Positions 21,987-33,438 of a DNA stretch of 64,000 bases are shown piece after piece. Location: NCBI RefSeq assembly GCF_949987535.1, contig NC_080064.1:129112708-129176707 (forward strand). Reading direction: 5' to 3'. Each line of letters starts with the position of its first letter. The stretch's first letter is position 1. The notes beneath the pieces are model-generated. The model had not been told where the DNA came from. It made no database searches and saw only the letters and a program-made list of their open reading frames with translations. A program made the translations under genes and the position numbers. Source of the DNA: Balaenoptera acutorostrata. Lineage: Eukaryota; Chordata; Mammalia; Artiodactyla; Balaenopteridae.

Positions 21987-24900
21987 TTAGATTCCATATA
22001 TATGTGTGAGCATACGGTATTTGTTTTTCTCTTTCTGACTTACTTCACTCTGTATAACAGTCTCTAGGTCCATCCACCTCACTACAAATAACTCAATTTC
22101 ATTTCTTTTTATTGCTGAGTAATATTCCATTGTATATATGTGCCACATCTTCTTTATCCATTCATCTGTCAATGGACACTTAGTTTGCTTCCATGTCCTG
22201 GCTACTGTAAATAGAGCTGCAATGAACATTGTGGGACATGACTCTTTTTGAATTATGATTTTCTCAGGGTATATGCCCAGTGGTGGGATTGCTGGGTCAT
22301 ATGGTAGTTCTATTTTTATTTTTTTAAGGAACCTCCATACTGTTCTCCATAGTGGCTGTATCAATTTACATTCGCACCAACAGTGCAAGAGGGTTCCCTT
22401 TTCTCCACACCCTCTCCAGTATTTGCTGTTTGTAGATTTTTTGATGATGGCCATTCTGACCGGTGTGAAGTGATACCACATTGTAGTTTTGATTTGCATT
22501 TCTCTAATGATTAGTGATGTTGAGCATCATTTCATGTGTTTGTTGGCAATCTGTATATCTTCTTTGGAGAAATGTGTATTTAGGTCTTCTGCCCATTTTT
22601 GGATTGGGTTGTTTGTTTTTTTGATATTGAGCTGCATGAGCTGCTTGTATAGTTTGGAGATTAATCCTTTGTCAGTTGCTTCATTTGCAAATATTTTCTC
22701 CCATTCTGAGGGTTGTCTTTGTCTAGTTTATGGTTTCTTTTGCTGTGCAAAAGATTTTAAGTTTCATTGGGTCCCACATGTTTATTTTTGTTTTTATTTC
22801 CATTTCTCTAGGAGGTGGGTCAAATAGGATCTTGCAGTGATGTATGTCATAGAGTGTTCTGCCTATGTTTTCATCTATAGTTTGATAGTGTCTGGCCTTA
22901 CATTTAGGTCTTTAATCCATTTTGAGTTTATTTTTGTGTATGGTGTTAGGGAGTGTTCTAATTTCATTCTTTTACTTGGAGCAGTCCAGTTTTCCTAACA
23001 CTACATATTGAAGAGGCTGTCTTGTCTCCATTGTATACTCATGCCTCCTTTATCAAAGATATGGTGACCATATGTGCGTGGGTTTATCTCTGGGCTTTCT
23101 ATCCTGTTCCATTGATCTGTATTTCTGTTTTTGTGCCAGTACCATACTGTCTTGATTACTGTAGCTTTGTAGTATAGTCTGAAGTCTGGGAGACTGATTC
23201 TTCCAGCTCCGTTTTTCTTTCTGAAGATTGCTTTGGTTATTCGGGGTCTTTTGTGTTTCCATACAAATTGTGAAATTTTTTGTTCTAGTTCTGTGAAAAA
23301 TGCCATTGGTAGTTTGATAGGGATTGCATGGAATCTGTAGATTTCTTTGGGTAGTATAGTCATTTTCACAATGTTGATTCTTCCAATCCAAGAACATGGT
23401 ATATCTCTCCATCTGTTTGCATCATCTTTAATTTCTTTCATCAGTGTCTTATAGTTTTTTGCATACAGGTCTTTTGTCTCCTTATGTAGGTTTATTCCTA
23501 GATATTTTATTCTTTTTGTTGCAGTGGTAAATGGGAATGTTTCCTGAATTTCTCTTTCAGATTTTTCATCATTAGTGTTTAGGAATGCAAGAGATTTCTG
23601 TGCATTAATTTTGTATCCTGCAACTTTACAAAATTCATTGATTAACTCTAGTAGTTTTCTGGTAGCATCTTTAGGATTCTCTATGTATAGTATCATGTCA
23701 TCTGCAAACAGTGACAGTTTTACTTCTTCTTTTTCAATTTAGATTCCTTTCATTTCTCTTTCTTCTCTGACTGCTGTGGCTAAAACTTCCAAAACTATGT
23801 TGAATAATAACGGAGGGAGTGGGCAACCTTGTCTTGTTCCTGATCTTAGTGGAAATGCTTTCAGTTTTTCACCATTGAGAACGATGTTTGCTGTGGGTTT
23901 GTCATATATGGCCTTTATTATGTTGAGGTAAGTTCCCTCTATGCCTACATTCTGGAGGGTTTTTATCATAAATGGGTGTTGAATTTTGTTGAAAGCTTTT
24001 TCTGCATCTATTGAGATGCTCATATGGATTTTCTCCTTCAATTGGTTAATATGGTTTATCACATTGATTGATTTGCATATATTGAAGAATCCTTGCATTC
24101 CTGGGATAAACCCACCTTGATCATGGTGTTTGATCCTTTTAATGTGCTGTTCGATTCTGTTTGCTAGTATTTTATAGAGGATTTTTGCATCTATGTTCAT
24201 CAGTGATATTGGCCTGTAGTTTTCTTTTTTTGTGACATCTTTGTCTGGCTTTGGTATCAGGGGGATGGTGGCTTCGTAGAATGAGTTTGGGAGTGTTCCT
24301 CCTTCTCCTATATTTTAGAAGAGTTTGAGAAGGATAGGTGTTAGCTGTTGTCTAAATGTTTGCTAGAATTCACCTGTGAAGCCATCTGGTCCTGGGCTTT
24401 GGTTTGTTGGAAGATTTTTAATCAGTCTCAATTTCAGTGCTTGTGAATGGTCTGTTCATATTTTCCAATCCTTCCTGGTTCAGTCTTGAAAGGTTGTACT
24501 TTTCTAAGAATTTGTCCATTTCTTCCAGGTTGTCCATTTTATTGGCATATACTTGCTTTTAGTAATCTCTCATGCTCCTTTGTATTTCTGCAGTGTCAGT
24601 TGTTACTTCTCCTTTTTCATTTCTAATTCTATTGATTTGAGTCTTCCCCCTTTTTTTCTTGATGAGTCTGGCTAATGGTTTATCAATTTTGTTTCCCTTC
24701 TCAAAGAACCAGCTTTTAGTTTTATTGATCTTTGCTATCGTTTCCTTCCTTTCTTTTTTATTTATTTCTGACCTGATATTTATGATTTCTTTACTTCTGC
24801 TCACTTTGGGTTTTTTTGTTCTTCTTTCTCTGATTGCTTTAGGTGTAAGGTTAGGTTGTTTATTTGAGATGTTTCTTGTTTCTTGAGGTAGGATTGTATT

Positions 24901-25802
24901 GCTATGAAATTCTCTCTTAGAACTGCCTTTGCTTCATCCCATAGTTTTTGGGTCATCATGTTTTCATTGTCGTTTGTTTCTAGATATTTTTTTATTTCCT
25001 CTTTGATTTCTTCAGTGATCTCTTGGTTGTTTAGTAGTGTATTGTTTAGCCTCCATATGTTTCTATTTTTTTTTACAGATTTTTTCTTGTAATTGGTATC
25101 TAGTCTCATAGCATTGTGGTCGGAAAAGGTAGTTGATACGATTTCAATTTTCTTAAATTTACCAAGGATTGATTTGTTAACTAAGATATGATCTATCTTG
25201 GAGAATGTTCCATGAGCTCTTGAGAAGAAAGTGTATTCTGTTGTTTTTGGATGGAATGTCCTGTAATTATCAATTAAGTCCATCTTGTTTAATGTATCAT
25301 TTAAAGGTTGTGTTTCCTTATTTATTTTCATTTTGGGTGATCTGTCCATTGGTGCAAGTGGGGTGTTAAAGTCCCCTACTATGATTCTGTTACTGTCAAT
25401 TTCCCCTTTTATGGCTGTTAGCATTTGCCTTATGTACTGAGGTGCTCCTATGTCGGGTGCATAAATATTTACAATTGTTATATCTTCTTCTTGGATTGAT
25501 CCCTTGATCATTATGTAGTGTCCTTCTTTGTCTCTTGTACTAGTCTTTATTTTAAAGTCTATTTTGTCTGACATAACAATTGCTACTCCAGCTTTCTTTT
25601 GATTTCCATTTGCGTGGAATATCTTTTTCCATCCCCTCACTTTAAGTCTGTATGTGTCCCTAGGTCTGAAGTGGGTCTCTTGTAGGCAGCATATATACAG
25701 GTCTTGTTTTTGTATCCATTCAGCCAGTCTATGTCTTTTGGTTGAAGCATTTAATCCATTTACATTTGAGGTAGTTATTGATATGTATATTCCTATTACC
25801 AT
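21987..25802 (-). pseudogene. L1 ORF2 (endonuclease and reverse transcriptase), disrupted
   Basis: ORF2 spans about 1,272 codons, the usual length for mammalian L1. The endonuclease is open from 25802 to 24801 and shows SNVNGLN, LQETH, GDFNTP, KIDHI and FSDHNAM, where the family's catalytic residues lie. A frameshift near 24803 moves the reading to another frame (24804-24559, LARLIKKKRGKTQINRIRNE), which ends in a stop; further lesions follow. The first frame is open again from 24200: the RT region has [19 protein letters not shown] and, after one in-frame stop at 23739-23741, FADDMILY. The usual second acidic residue of the AFD motif is N here. The C-terminal part (22499-21987) keeps the cysteine-containing [16 protein letters not shown] segment. 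Non-functional by stops and frameshifts. Confidence 0.93.
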
Positions 25803-25860
25803 TTTCTTAATTGTTTTGGGTTTGTTTTTGTGGGTCTTTTCTTTCTCTTGTGTTTCCTGC

Positions 25861-26756
25861 CTAGATAAGGTCCTTTAGCCTTTGTTGTAAAGCTGGTTTG
25901 GTGGTGCTGAATTCTCTTAGGTTTTGCGTGTCTGTAAAGGTTTTAATTTCTCTGTTGAATCTGAATGAGATCCTTGCTGGGTAGAGTAATCTTGGTTGTA
26001 GATTTTTCCCTTTCATCACTTTAAATATGTCCTTCCACTCCCTTCTGGCTTGCAGAGTTTCTGCTGAATTATCAGATGTTAACCTTATGGGGATTCCCTT
26101 GTATATTATTTGTTGCTTTTTCTTTGCTGCTTTTAATATGTTTTCTTTGTATTTAATTTTTGATAGTTTGATTAATATGTGTCTTGGCATGTTTCTCCTT
26201 GGATTTATCCTGTATGGGACTCTCTGTGCTTCCTGGACTTGATTAACCATTTCCCTTCCCATATTAGGGAATTTTTCAACTATAATCTCTTCAAATATTT
26301 TCTCAGTCCCTTTCTTTTTCTCTTCTTCTTCTGGGACCCCTATAATTCAAATATGGAGCATTTAATGTTGTCCCATAGGTCTCTGAGACTGTCCTCAATT
26401 CTTTTAATTCTTCTTTCTTTATTCTGCTCTGTGGTTGTTATTTCCACTATTTTATCTTCCAGGTCACTTATCCGTTCTTCTGTCTCAGTTATTCTGCTAT
26501 TGATTTCTTCTAGAGAATTTTAAATTTCATTTATTGTGTTGTTCATCACTGTTTGTTTGCTCTTTCATTCTTCTAGGTCCTTGTTAAACGTTTCTTGTGT
26601 TTTCTGCATTCTATTTCCAAGATTTTTTTGTATCATCTTCACTATCATTACTCTGAATTCTTTTTCAGGTAGACTGCCTATTTCCTCTTCATTTGTTTGG
26701 TCTGTTGGGTTTTTACCTTGCACCTGCACCTGCTGTGTATTTCTCTGTCTTCTCAT
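25861..26756 (-). pseudogene. L1 ORF1 (RNA-binding chaperone), disrupted
   Basis: Reading on the minus strand, 26756-26565 encodes the N-terminal part (MRRQRNTQQVQVQGKNPTDQ), followed by a coiled-coil-like stretch broken by stops, then 26262-25861 in another frame encodes the conserved C-terminal half (NMPRHILIKLSKIKYKENIL and RREWKDIFKVMKGKNLQPRL). The length, about 298 codons, is near normal for L1 ORF1p, which binds L1 RNA in cytoplasmic particles. At least one frameshift and several stops disable it. Confidence 0.9.
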
Positions 26757-28459
26757 TTTGCTTAACTTACTGTGTTTGGGGTCTCCTTTTTGCTGGCTGC
26801 AGGTTCGTAGTTCCCATTATTTTTGGTGTCTTCCCCCAGTGGGTAAGGTTGTGTAAGCTTCCTGGTGGAGGGGACTTGTGCCTGTGTTCTGGTGGATGAG
26901 GCTGGATCTTGTCTTTCTGATGGGCAGGACTACGTCTGGTGGTGTGTTTTGGGGTGTCTGTGAACTTTGTATCATTTTAGGCAGCCTGTCTGCTAATGGG
27001 TGGGGTTGTGTTCCTGTCTTGATAGTTGTTTGGCATAGAGCGTCCGGCACTGTAGCTTGCTGGTCATTGAGTAGAGCTGGGTCTTAGCATTGAGATGGAG
27101 AGCTCTGGGAGAGCTTTCGCCATTTGATATTATGTGGAGCCAGGAGGTCTCTGGTGGGTCAGTGTCCTGAACTCGGCCTTCCCACCTCAGAGGCTCAGGC
27201 CTGACGCTTGACTGGAACACCACGACCCTGTCAGCCACACGACTCAGAAGAAAAGAGAGAGAAAGAAAGAAAGAAAGAAAAAAAAAAAGAAAAAAATAAG
27301 AGAAACAACACAAAATAAAATAAAATAATTAAAATAAAAAATAAAAAATTATTAAAAATATAAAAAATAGAAAGGTAATAAAAAAGAAAGAAAGAAGAGA
27401 GTAACCAAACCAAAAAACAAATCCACCAATGATAACAACCACTAAATACTATACTTAAAAAAAAAAAAACCCAGAAAATTGGACAGACAGAACCCTAAGA
27501 CAAACAGTAAAAGCAAAGCTATACAGACAAAATCACACAAAGAAGCACACACATACACACTAACAAAATGAGAAAAAAGAAAAAATACATCTATTAAAAA
27601 AAGGAAGAGAGTAACCAAAGCAATAAACAAATCCACCAGTGATAATAAGCTCTAAATAGTAAACTAAAATAAACATTAAACCAGAAACAAATTCAATGCA
27701 GAAAGCAAACCCCAAGTCTACAGTTGCTCCCAAAGTCTACCGCCTCAATTTTGGGATGTTTCATTGTCTATTCAGGTGTTCCACAGATGCAGGGTACATA
27801 AAGTTGATTTTGGAGATTTCATCCTCTGCTCCTGAGGGTGCTGGGAGAAATTTCCCTTTCTCTTCTTTGTTTTCACAGCTCCTGGGGTTCAGCTTTGGAT
27901 GTAGCCCTGCCTCTGTGTGTAGGTCGCCTGAGGGTTTCTGTTCTTCACCCAGACAGGACGGGGTTAGAGCAACGGCTGATTAGGGGGCTCTGGCTCACTC
28001 AGGCTGGGGAGAGGGAGGGGTACAGAATGCAGGGTGAACCTGCAGCCGCGGAGGCTGACGTGACGTTGCAACAGCCTGAGGCACACTGTGTGTTCTGGGG
28101 AAGTTGTCCCTGGATCACGGGACGCTGGCAGTGGTGGGCTGCAGAGGCTCCCAGGAGGGGAGGTGTGGATAGTGACCTGTGCTTGCACACAGGCTTCTTG
28201 GTGGCTGCAGTAGCAGCCTTAGTGTTTCATGCCCATCTCTGGTGTCCATGCTGATAGCCGTGGCTTGTGCCCGTCTCTGGAGCTCGTTTAGGGGGTGCTC
28301 TGAATCCCCTCTCCTTGTGCACCCCGAAACAATGGTTTCTTGCCTCTTAGACATTTCCAGGCTTTTTCCCGGACTCCCTCCTGGCTAGCTGTGGTACACT
28401 AGCCCCCTTCAGGCTGTGTTCACACAGCCAACCCCAGTCCTCTCCCTGGCATCTTCAGT
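26757..28459 (-). promoter_or_regulatory. L1 5' UTR / internal promoter region
   Basis: About 1.7 kb upstream of ORF1 on the minus strand, GC-richer at its 5' end (27830-28450) and with a strong A-rich (plus strand) block at 27240-27480. In L1 families this region carries the internal pol II promoter. The promoter role is family knowledge, and no activity can be judged. It contains a repeat pair at 27394 and 27604. Confidence 0.7.
27394..27664. repeat. 210-bp-spaced repeat pair in the L1 5' UTR
   Basis: A block of about 60 bases starting GAAGAGAGTAACCAAA occurs at 27394-27454 and, with a few changes, at 27604-27664, exactly 210 bp apart. The sequence between is different and A-rich. Confidence 0.85.
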
Positions 28460-28517
28460 CTTACATTTAGGTCTTTAATCCATTTTGAGTTTATTTTTGT
28501 GTATGGTGTTAGGGACA

Positions 28518-28901
28518 GAGTTCCAATCTTTTTTTAAAAAAATTAATTAATTAATTAATTTTTGGCTGCATTGGGTCTTTGTTGCTGCGTGCGTGCATTC
28601 TGTAGTTGTGGTGAGCAGGGGCTGTTCTTTGTTGTGATGTGTGGGGTTCTCATTGCGGTGGCTTCTATTGTTGCTCAGCCTGGGGTGTAGGCACGTGGGC
28701 CTCAGTAGTTGTGGTGTGCAGGCTCAATAGCTGTGCCTTGCAGGCTCTAGAGCACAGGCTCAGTAGTTGTGCTGCATGGGCTTAGTTGTTACATGGCATG
28801 TGGGATCTTCCCAGACCAGGACTTGAACCCATGTCCCCTGCATTGGCAGGTGGATTCTTAACCACTGTGCCACCAGGGAAGTCCCTGAGTCCCAATCTTT
28901 T
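28518..28901 (-). mobile_element. CHR-type SINE, older subfamily, in the old L1's target site
   Basis: Minus-oriented SINE body 28533-28886: TTAA-rich tail, diverged middle, and a tRNA-like head ending CCACCAGGGAAGTCCC. Duplication GAGTTCCAATCTTTT at 28518-28532 and GAGTCCCAATCTTTT at 28887-28901 differs at one base. The left copy is also part of the older L1's duplication, so the SINE landed there after that L1. B box degraded. Confidence 0.92.
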
Positions 28902-29618
28902 GATGCACAGTTTATTATTTGTTCTACTAGCCTAGGCATCCTCCATTTTACAAGTCCTATGCAGGAGTGCTTGATCTTAAAAGCAGTCTTAATGTATTAT
29001 AAAGTGCAAGTGTCATATGTGTGTATGTTTATTTATTTATTCTTTAATGACTCTTTTGTATCACTCACCCAACTAATGTAAAACTGAATTGCAATTTCTC
29101 AACCAAGTCTTCTGCCCCCCCAGGTTAGTTCTCTTTTGCTCTCCCATGCTCAGATTTTTTTTTTTTTTGGTATAAGTACAGATTTTTCCCTGCTTGATTG
29201 CTAGGCATCTGGAGACCAAGTTCTGCATCTTATTATTTGCTTTTTATAGCACTTAGCATAATGAAGCAGGCCGATAAGTGCTAATAAGTGGTGTTGGTGA
29301 TCCCATCATCTGCCTGTGCATAGGGTTAAGTGGCCTCAACTACAGCTATTTGTTAACCTGTAGGTCAATGGTAGTGAACTAATTGGATGGTGGAAGGATA
29401 AGGGGTGGAGGGAGGTAGGAAGTTTTGCCTCAGGACAAGACATATTACATAAAGGAGTATGGTAGAAAATGATTGGGAACACAGTAGTGAATTTCCTGCT
29501 GTACTCAAATACACATTGTGGCAAATTTCTGAAAATTTCTTTCTGTCAAATCTAACCTTGGTGCATTACGACATATCAAGAACACCAAAGACACCTTGAA
29601 ACGTAATCAAGTTGGCAA
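28902..29618. other. Unique sequence, no gene seen
   Basis: Continues the locus that lies left of 20346 before the insertions. Poly-T near 29155. No exon seen. Confidence 0.45.
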
Positions 29619-29992
29619 GCAGCAGAGCTTTTTTTTATTTTTATTTTTTTTAAATTTTATAGCTACTTTATTTATTTATTTATTTATTTTTGGCTGTGTT
29701 GGGTCTTCGGTTCGTGCGAGGGCTTTCTCTGGTTACGGCAAGTGGGGGCCACTCTTCACCGCGGTGCGGGGACCGCTCTTCATCGCGGTGCGCGGGCCTT
29801 TCACTATCGCGGCCCCTCCCGTTGCGGGGCACAGGCTCCAGACGCGCAGGCTCAGTAATTGTGGCTCACGGGCCCAGCCGCTCCGTGGCATGTGGGATCC
29901 TCCCAGACCAGGGCTCGAACCCGTGTCCCCTGCATTAGCAGGCAGATTCTCAACCACTGCGCCACCAGGGAAGCCCCGCAGCAGAGCTTTTT
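29619..29992 (-). mobile_element. CHR-type SINE, GC-rich subfamily with 24-bp duplication
   Basis: Minus-oriented body 29634-29977 with exact 15-bp duplication GCAGCAGAGCTTTTT at 29619-29633 and 29978-29992. It holds the two adjacent 24-bp units at about 29742-29765 and 29766-29789. Open frames over it on both strands are SINE artefacts. Confidence 0.95.
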
Positions 29993-30608
29993 AAAAGCAA
30001 ATAACTTGAGGCTAAATTGATGGCTGTTTTGGTAAGAAATGGCATTTGTGTTAGATGAGGAGAAGCCAGTGTCCTGAGGATTTAGGAAATGGATTAATGG
30101 TGTTCCTCGCTTTTCTCCAGAGCTAAGTTTACTGAAATGCTGTCACATCAAGTTAACTGCTTTTGACTGCCTTCCTGAAAGTGTTTGATTAATAATTTTA
30201 TGATAAGGTGAATGGTGTCGTGAAACAACCCATGTTATATTTTGTCTTATAGGTGATGTTTTAAATACTCAGTTTGTTCTTTTCTGAGACTTTTCTTTCC
30301 ATCTTAGTTTTTTAAAAGTCATAAAATACCTTTTCACACTTAATTAGGACATATAACGTTAAGGTAAGCTTATGAGCTGGATGAGTATGATCATAGTCAC
30401 CTTTTAAAATTTTATAATGCTTTGAAATGTTGTATTAAGAGGTTGCAAGAGGAAAACCGGAACATCAGTGCAACAGTTTATTTTGTAGAGTCATTCGTAG
30501 GTCTATGTATGATGTTGGCCTTCTTCCCCTGGTTTTTCAACCACCTTTGGTATATTAGTCTTTGGCATAGGTTGTCTGAACATAGCCTTTTCTGAGTCAA
30601 AATACCTT
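29993..30608. other. Unique AT-rich sequence, no gene seen
   Basis: No exon, RNA gene or repeat family recognised between the two SINEs. Confidence 0.45.
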
Positions 30609-30983
30609 GCCTCAGTGAATCTTTTTTTTTTTTTTTTTTTTTTTTAAGGATTTTCTTTTTAATTAATTAATTAATTAATTTTTGTCTGTATTGGGTCTTC
30701 GGTTCGTGCGAGGGCTTTCTCCAGTTGCGGCAAGCGGGGGCCACTCTTCATCGCGGTGCGGGGACCGCTCTTCATCGCGGTGCGCGGGCCTTTCTCCATC
30801 GCGGCCCCTCCCGTTGCGGGGCACAGGCTCCAGACGCGCAGGCTCAGCAATTGTGGCTCACGGGCCCAGCTGCTCCGTGGCATGTGGGATCTTCCCAGAC
30901 CAGGGCTCGAACCCGTGTCCCCTGCATTAGCAGGCAGATTCTCAACCACTGCGCCACCAGGGAAGCCCGCCTCAGTGAATCTT
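30609..30983 (-). mobile_element. CHR-type SINE, GC-rich subfamily with 24-bp duplication
   Basis: Minus-oriented body 30624-30968, long T-run on the left, exact 15-bp duplication GCCTCAGTGAATCTT at 30609-30623 and 30969-30983. Two 24-bp units at about 30734-30757 and 30758-30781. Very close in sequence to the copy at 29634-29977. Confidence 0.95.
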
Positions 30984-31334
30984 AATCTTCTTTTTTTTTT
31001 TTTTTTTTAGCATGTCCTAGACCTGAATTCTTTGAGAAGCTCATGAAAGCCACACACTTTCCCCAGAAAAGGGCTGCATGTAATTTCAGGAGTTTCCAGG
31101 TATGGACAGCCAGCTAAAAACCCTGACTTATTTCATCTTAAGAACTTAAACTGCCAGCCACACTCTCCTTCTTCCTTCTCCAGAACCCCTTCATTTCTCT
31201 CCTAAACCAGCAACTGCATGGAGTGGGGAATAAGGACACAGATGAGAGGAGCAGATCATCCCAGAGTGAGGCTGGTTTCCCTTGACTCTGCTCCTAGAAC
31301 AGTGTGCTAACGAGGGCATGAGCCTAACTTTGAC

Positions 31335-31530
31335 CCAGGCCCAGTTAAATCAATAATTCATTTAACAAAGAGCACTTGCGCACACACTATACACTGGGCT
31401 TTGTGACAGGTCTGAAAGTGATAGTGGCTAAGACGTGGTCCTCGCCTTCAAGGGACTCAAATCTAGTGGTGGAGACTGGCTTAGAAACAAATGATAATAT
31501 ATCAGGTCTTAGCTCCTTTACAATGTCAGA
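31335..31530 (-). repeat. L2-like 3' end fragment
   Basis: TAATTCATTTAACAAAGAGC, then a GTCCTCGCCTTCAAGGGACT block and AGTGGTGGAGACTGG, the usual order of a reversed L2 tail. Confidence 0.55.
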
Positions 31531-31619
31531 TGACATCTTAAAGCCTAACCAGCCACCTCACAGGTGCATAATGTTTCTCATTAGCACACGAGTGACAAAT
31601 TTCCACAGGAAAAGCAACT

Positions 31620-31850
31620 AAAAATGCACGTCTTATCAACAATGAATATCTTTGTATAGATTTCTCGATAAGTTTCTGAGAGTGGGAGTATTTCTGTTGA
31701 GTAGGTTCCTAGAAGTGGACTTGTGAGATCAAAGTGTTTGACTATTTAAATATTTAATAGAGAGACCCAATTGCCTTCCAGAAAAGGTTGTGTCCATTTT
31801 CTACATCAGGAAAATTCCTGTCATTTATGAAAGATGATACCTGTTCAGTG
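31620..31850 (-). repeat. Old L1M-like fragment
   Basis: TTCCTAGAAGTGGACTTGTG, then CAATTGCCTTCCAGAAAAGG, resembling the 3' ORF2 end of old L1 families in reverse. Confidence 0.5.
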
Positions 31851-33111
31851 ATGAATTTTGCAAGAAATATTGCGATTCCCTTACACAGACCTCTGTATAA
31901 GTTCTTGTTTCCTTCTGTTGGAGCTTTACTTGTGATCTTCCCTGGGAGAACCCCACTGTGAGAACGACTTCACCCACAGTTGCCTCTCCAAAGCATTGTT
32001 TTTGGAATTCCACTTGTCCTCCCAGTAGCCAGTCCCCAAAGCCTCTCTCTCATTGGCTGCTCTGGGCCTAGGTCTCCTCTGCTGCCACCTGCTTTGTCCT
32101 CCTTCTGTTTTTTCAGCAACACATCAGGGTCCCTGGGGCTGAAATCTAAAATGGCTTTTGCTCCAACCCCCTGCAACAAAGCGCATTCGTGTCTTTTCCC
32201 TTGCAAGCAGGGGCGTGGAACTGGCTGAGCATGGACCAGATTCTGAGTTGGGGAGGAGAAGATGGCTAGGAAGGGAGGAGGGAGACGGCAAATTTTTCTT
32301 TTAGTGGTGGAAGCAAGCCTTCTAGTTTGATTTTGTTATCAGATTCTTGTTTCTTTGAATGTGACTTCCTGCGGAGAATGGTTTGAAGGTAAGAACTTTG
32401 CGGCCTGGCGTGAAAAAGAGCTCAGGGGTCAGAGCCACCACTAGCCCACTAGCCTTTATGCCAGGCACATGCAGTGCCACCACAGGTGCAAGGTTAGTCA
32501 AGGATCGCACCTTCGCACACGTTTAATACGAGGTGCCAGGCGACTTTCCTCCAGGTGAACTCAGCTCTGAGCCACAGTGCCTGATGTAGGCAGAAGAGGG
32601 CTGGTTGCATTTCAGTCCCCACTCGCAGCCTTGGCCGTGTGCCTTTGCGCATCACCTGCCCACAGCAGTCCTGACGGTGGTTTCCACACCTAGCTGCTGC
32701 TGTAGGGCATCTGTGTCAGCGGTATGCAGTGTGGCTCAGAGAGACACAGACATGGCTCAAGGCTGAGCTGAGGCCTTGGCTCCCACAAACTCATCTTCCT
32801 TCCCACTTCCCTGCCTCTGCCTACTCCCTACGCTTGCTTCTTGCCCCATGATCTCTCCTGTGTCCTGGACAAAAACAGCCCTACTGAGGGATTTTGCTGT
32901 AGCATGTCTTACTGCAGTTAGGGAAAGTTTTGTGTTTAGCTTTGGTTGGTGGCTTTGAATTCTGGACACAACTGTGCTGGCCCCTCAGAACCGAGAGCCC
33001 CGGCTCAAGGCATCATCTCATTGACTTAACCTTATTGGTGATAAGGCTGTTATGTTAAGGTGTTCATTCTAGCTGCTCTAACAGAGAAACTCTGAAAGCC
33101 CAGACCCCTAA
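31851..33111. other. Unique sequence, no gene seen
   Basis: Moderately GC-rich. Open frames at 31970-32228 and 32757-32969 lie on both strands without domains. Confidence 0.4.
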
Positions 33112-33438
33112 CCCAAGAGATTTTTTTTTTTGTTTTGTTTTGTTTTATTTATTTATGGCTGTGTTGGGTCTTCGTTTCTGTGCGAGGGCTTTCTCCAGTT
33201 GCGGCGAGTGGGGGCCACTCTTCATCGCGGTGCGCGGGCCTCTCACTGTCGCGGCCTCTCTTGTTACGCGGAGCACAGGCTCCAGACGCGCAGGCTCAGT
33301 AATTGTGGCGCACGGGCTCAGTTGCTCCGCGGCATGTGGGATCTTCCCAGACCAGGGCCCGAACCCATGTTCCCTGCATTGGCAGGCAGGTTCTCAACCA
33401 CTGCGCCACCAGGGAAGCCCCCATCCCAAGAGATTTTT
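33112..33438 (-). mobile_element. CHR-type SINE, GC-rich subfamily without the 24-bp duplication
   Basis: Minus-oriented body 33126-33424 with exact 14-bp duplication CCCAAGAGATTTTT at 33112-33125 and 33425-33438. Only one CACTCTTCATCGCGG unit is present, unlike the copies at 29.6 and 30.6 kb. Confidence 0.93.

Larger units (their letters stand above)
21595..28477 (-). mobile_element. Nearly full-length L1 inside the older L1
   Basis: Minus-oriented L1 (21613-28459, about 6.85 kb) with 3' UTR (21613-21986), ORF2 (21987-25802), ORF1 (about 25861-26756) and a long 5' UTR (about 26757-28459). Target-site duplication CTTACATTTACGTATTTA at 21595-21612 and CTTACATTTAGGTCTTTA at 28460-28477 (two differences). 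All L1 parts are present, but both frames are broken, so it cannot act alone as sequenced. Confidence 0.93.
20346..28532 (-). mobile_element. Older L1, split by a younger L1
   Basis: 5'-truncated L1 in minus orientation. Its 3' part is 20364-21612 and its remaining 5' part is 28460-28514. The two pieces read continuously when compared with the homologous text inside the younger L1 (22855-22950). Outer duplications ACAGAGCCACAATCTTTT (20346-20363) and ACAGAGTTCCAATCTTTT (28515-28532) differ at three of 18 bases. The 21613-28459 interval is the inserted younger L1. Confidence 0.9.
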
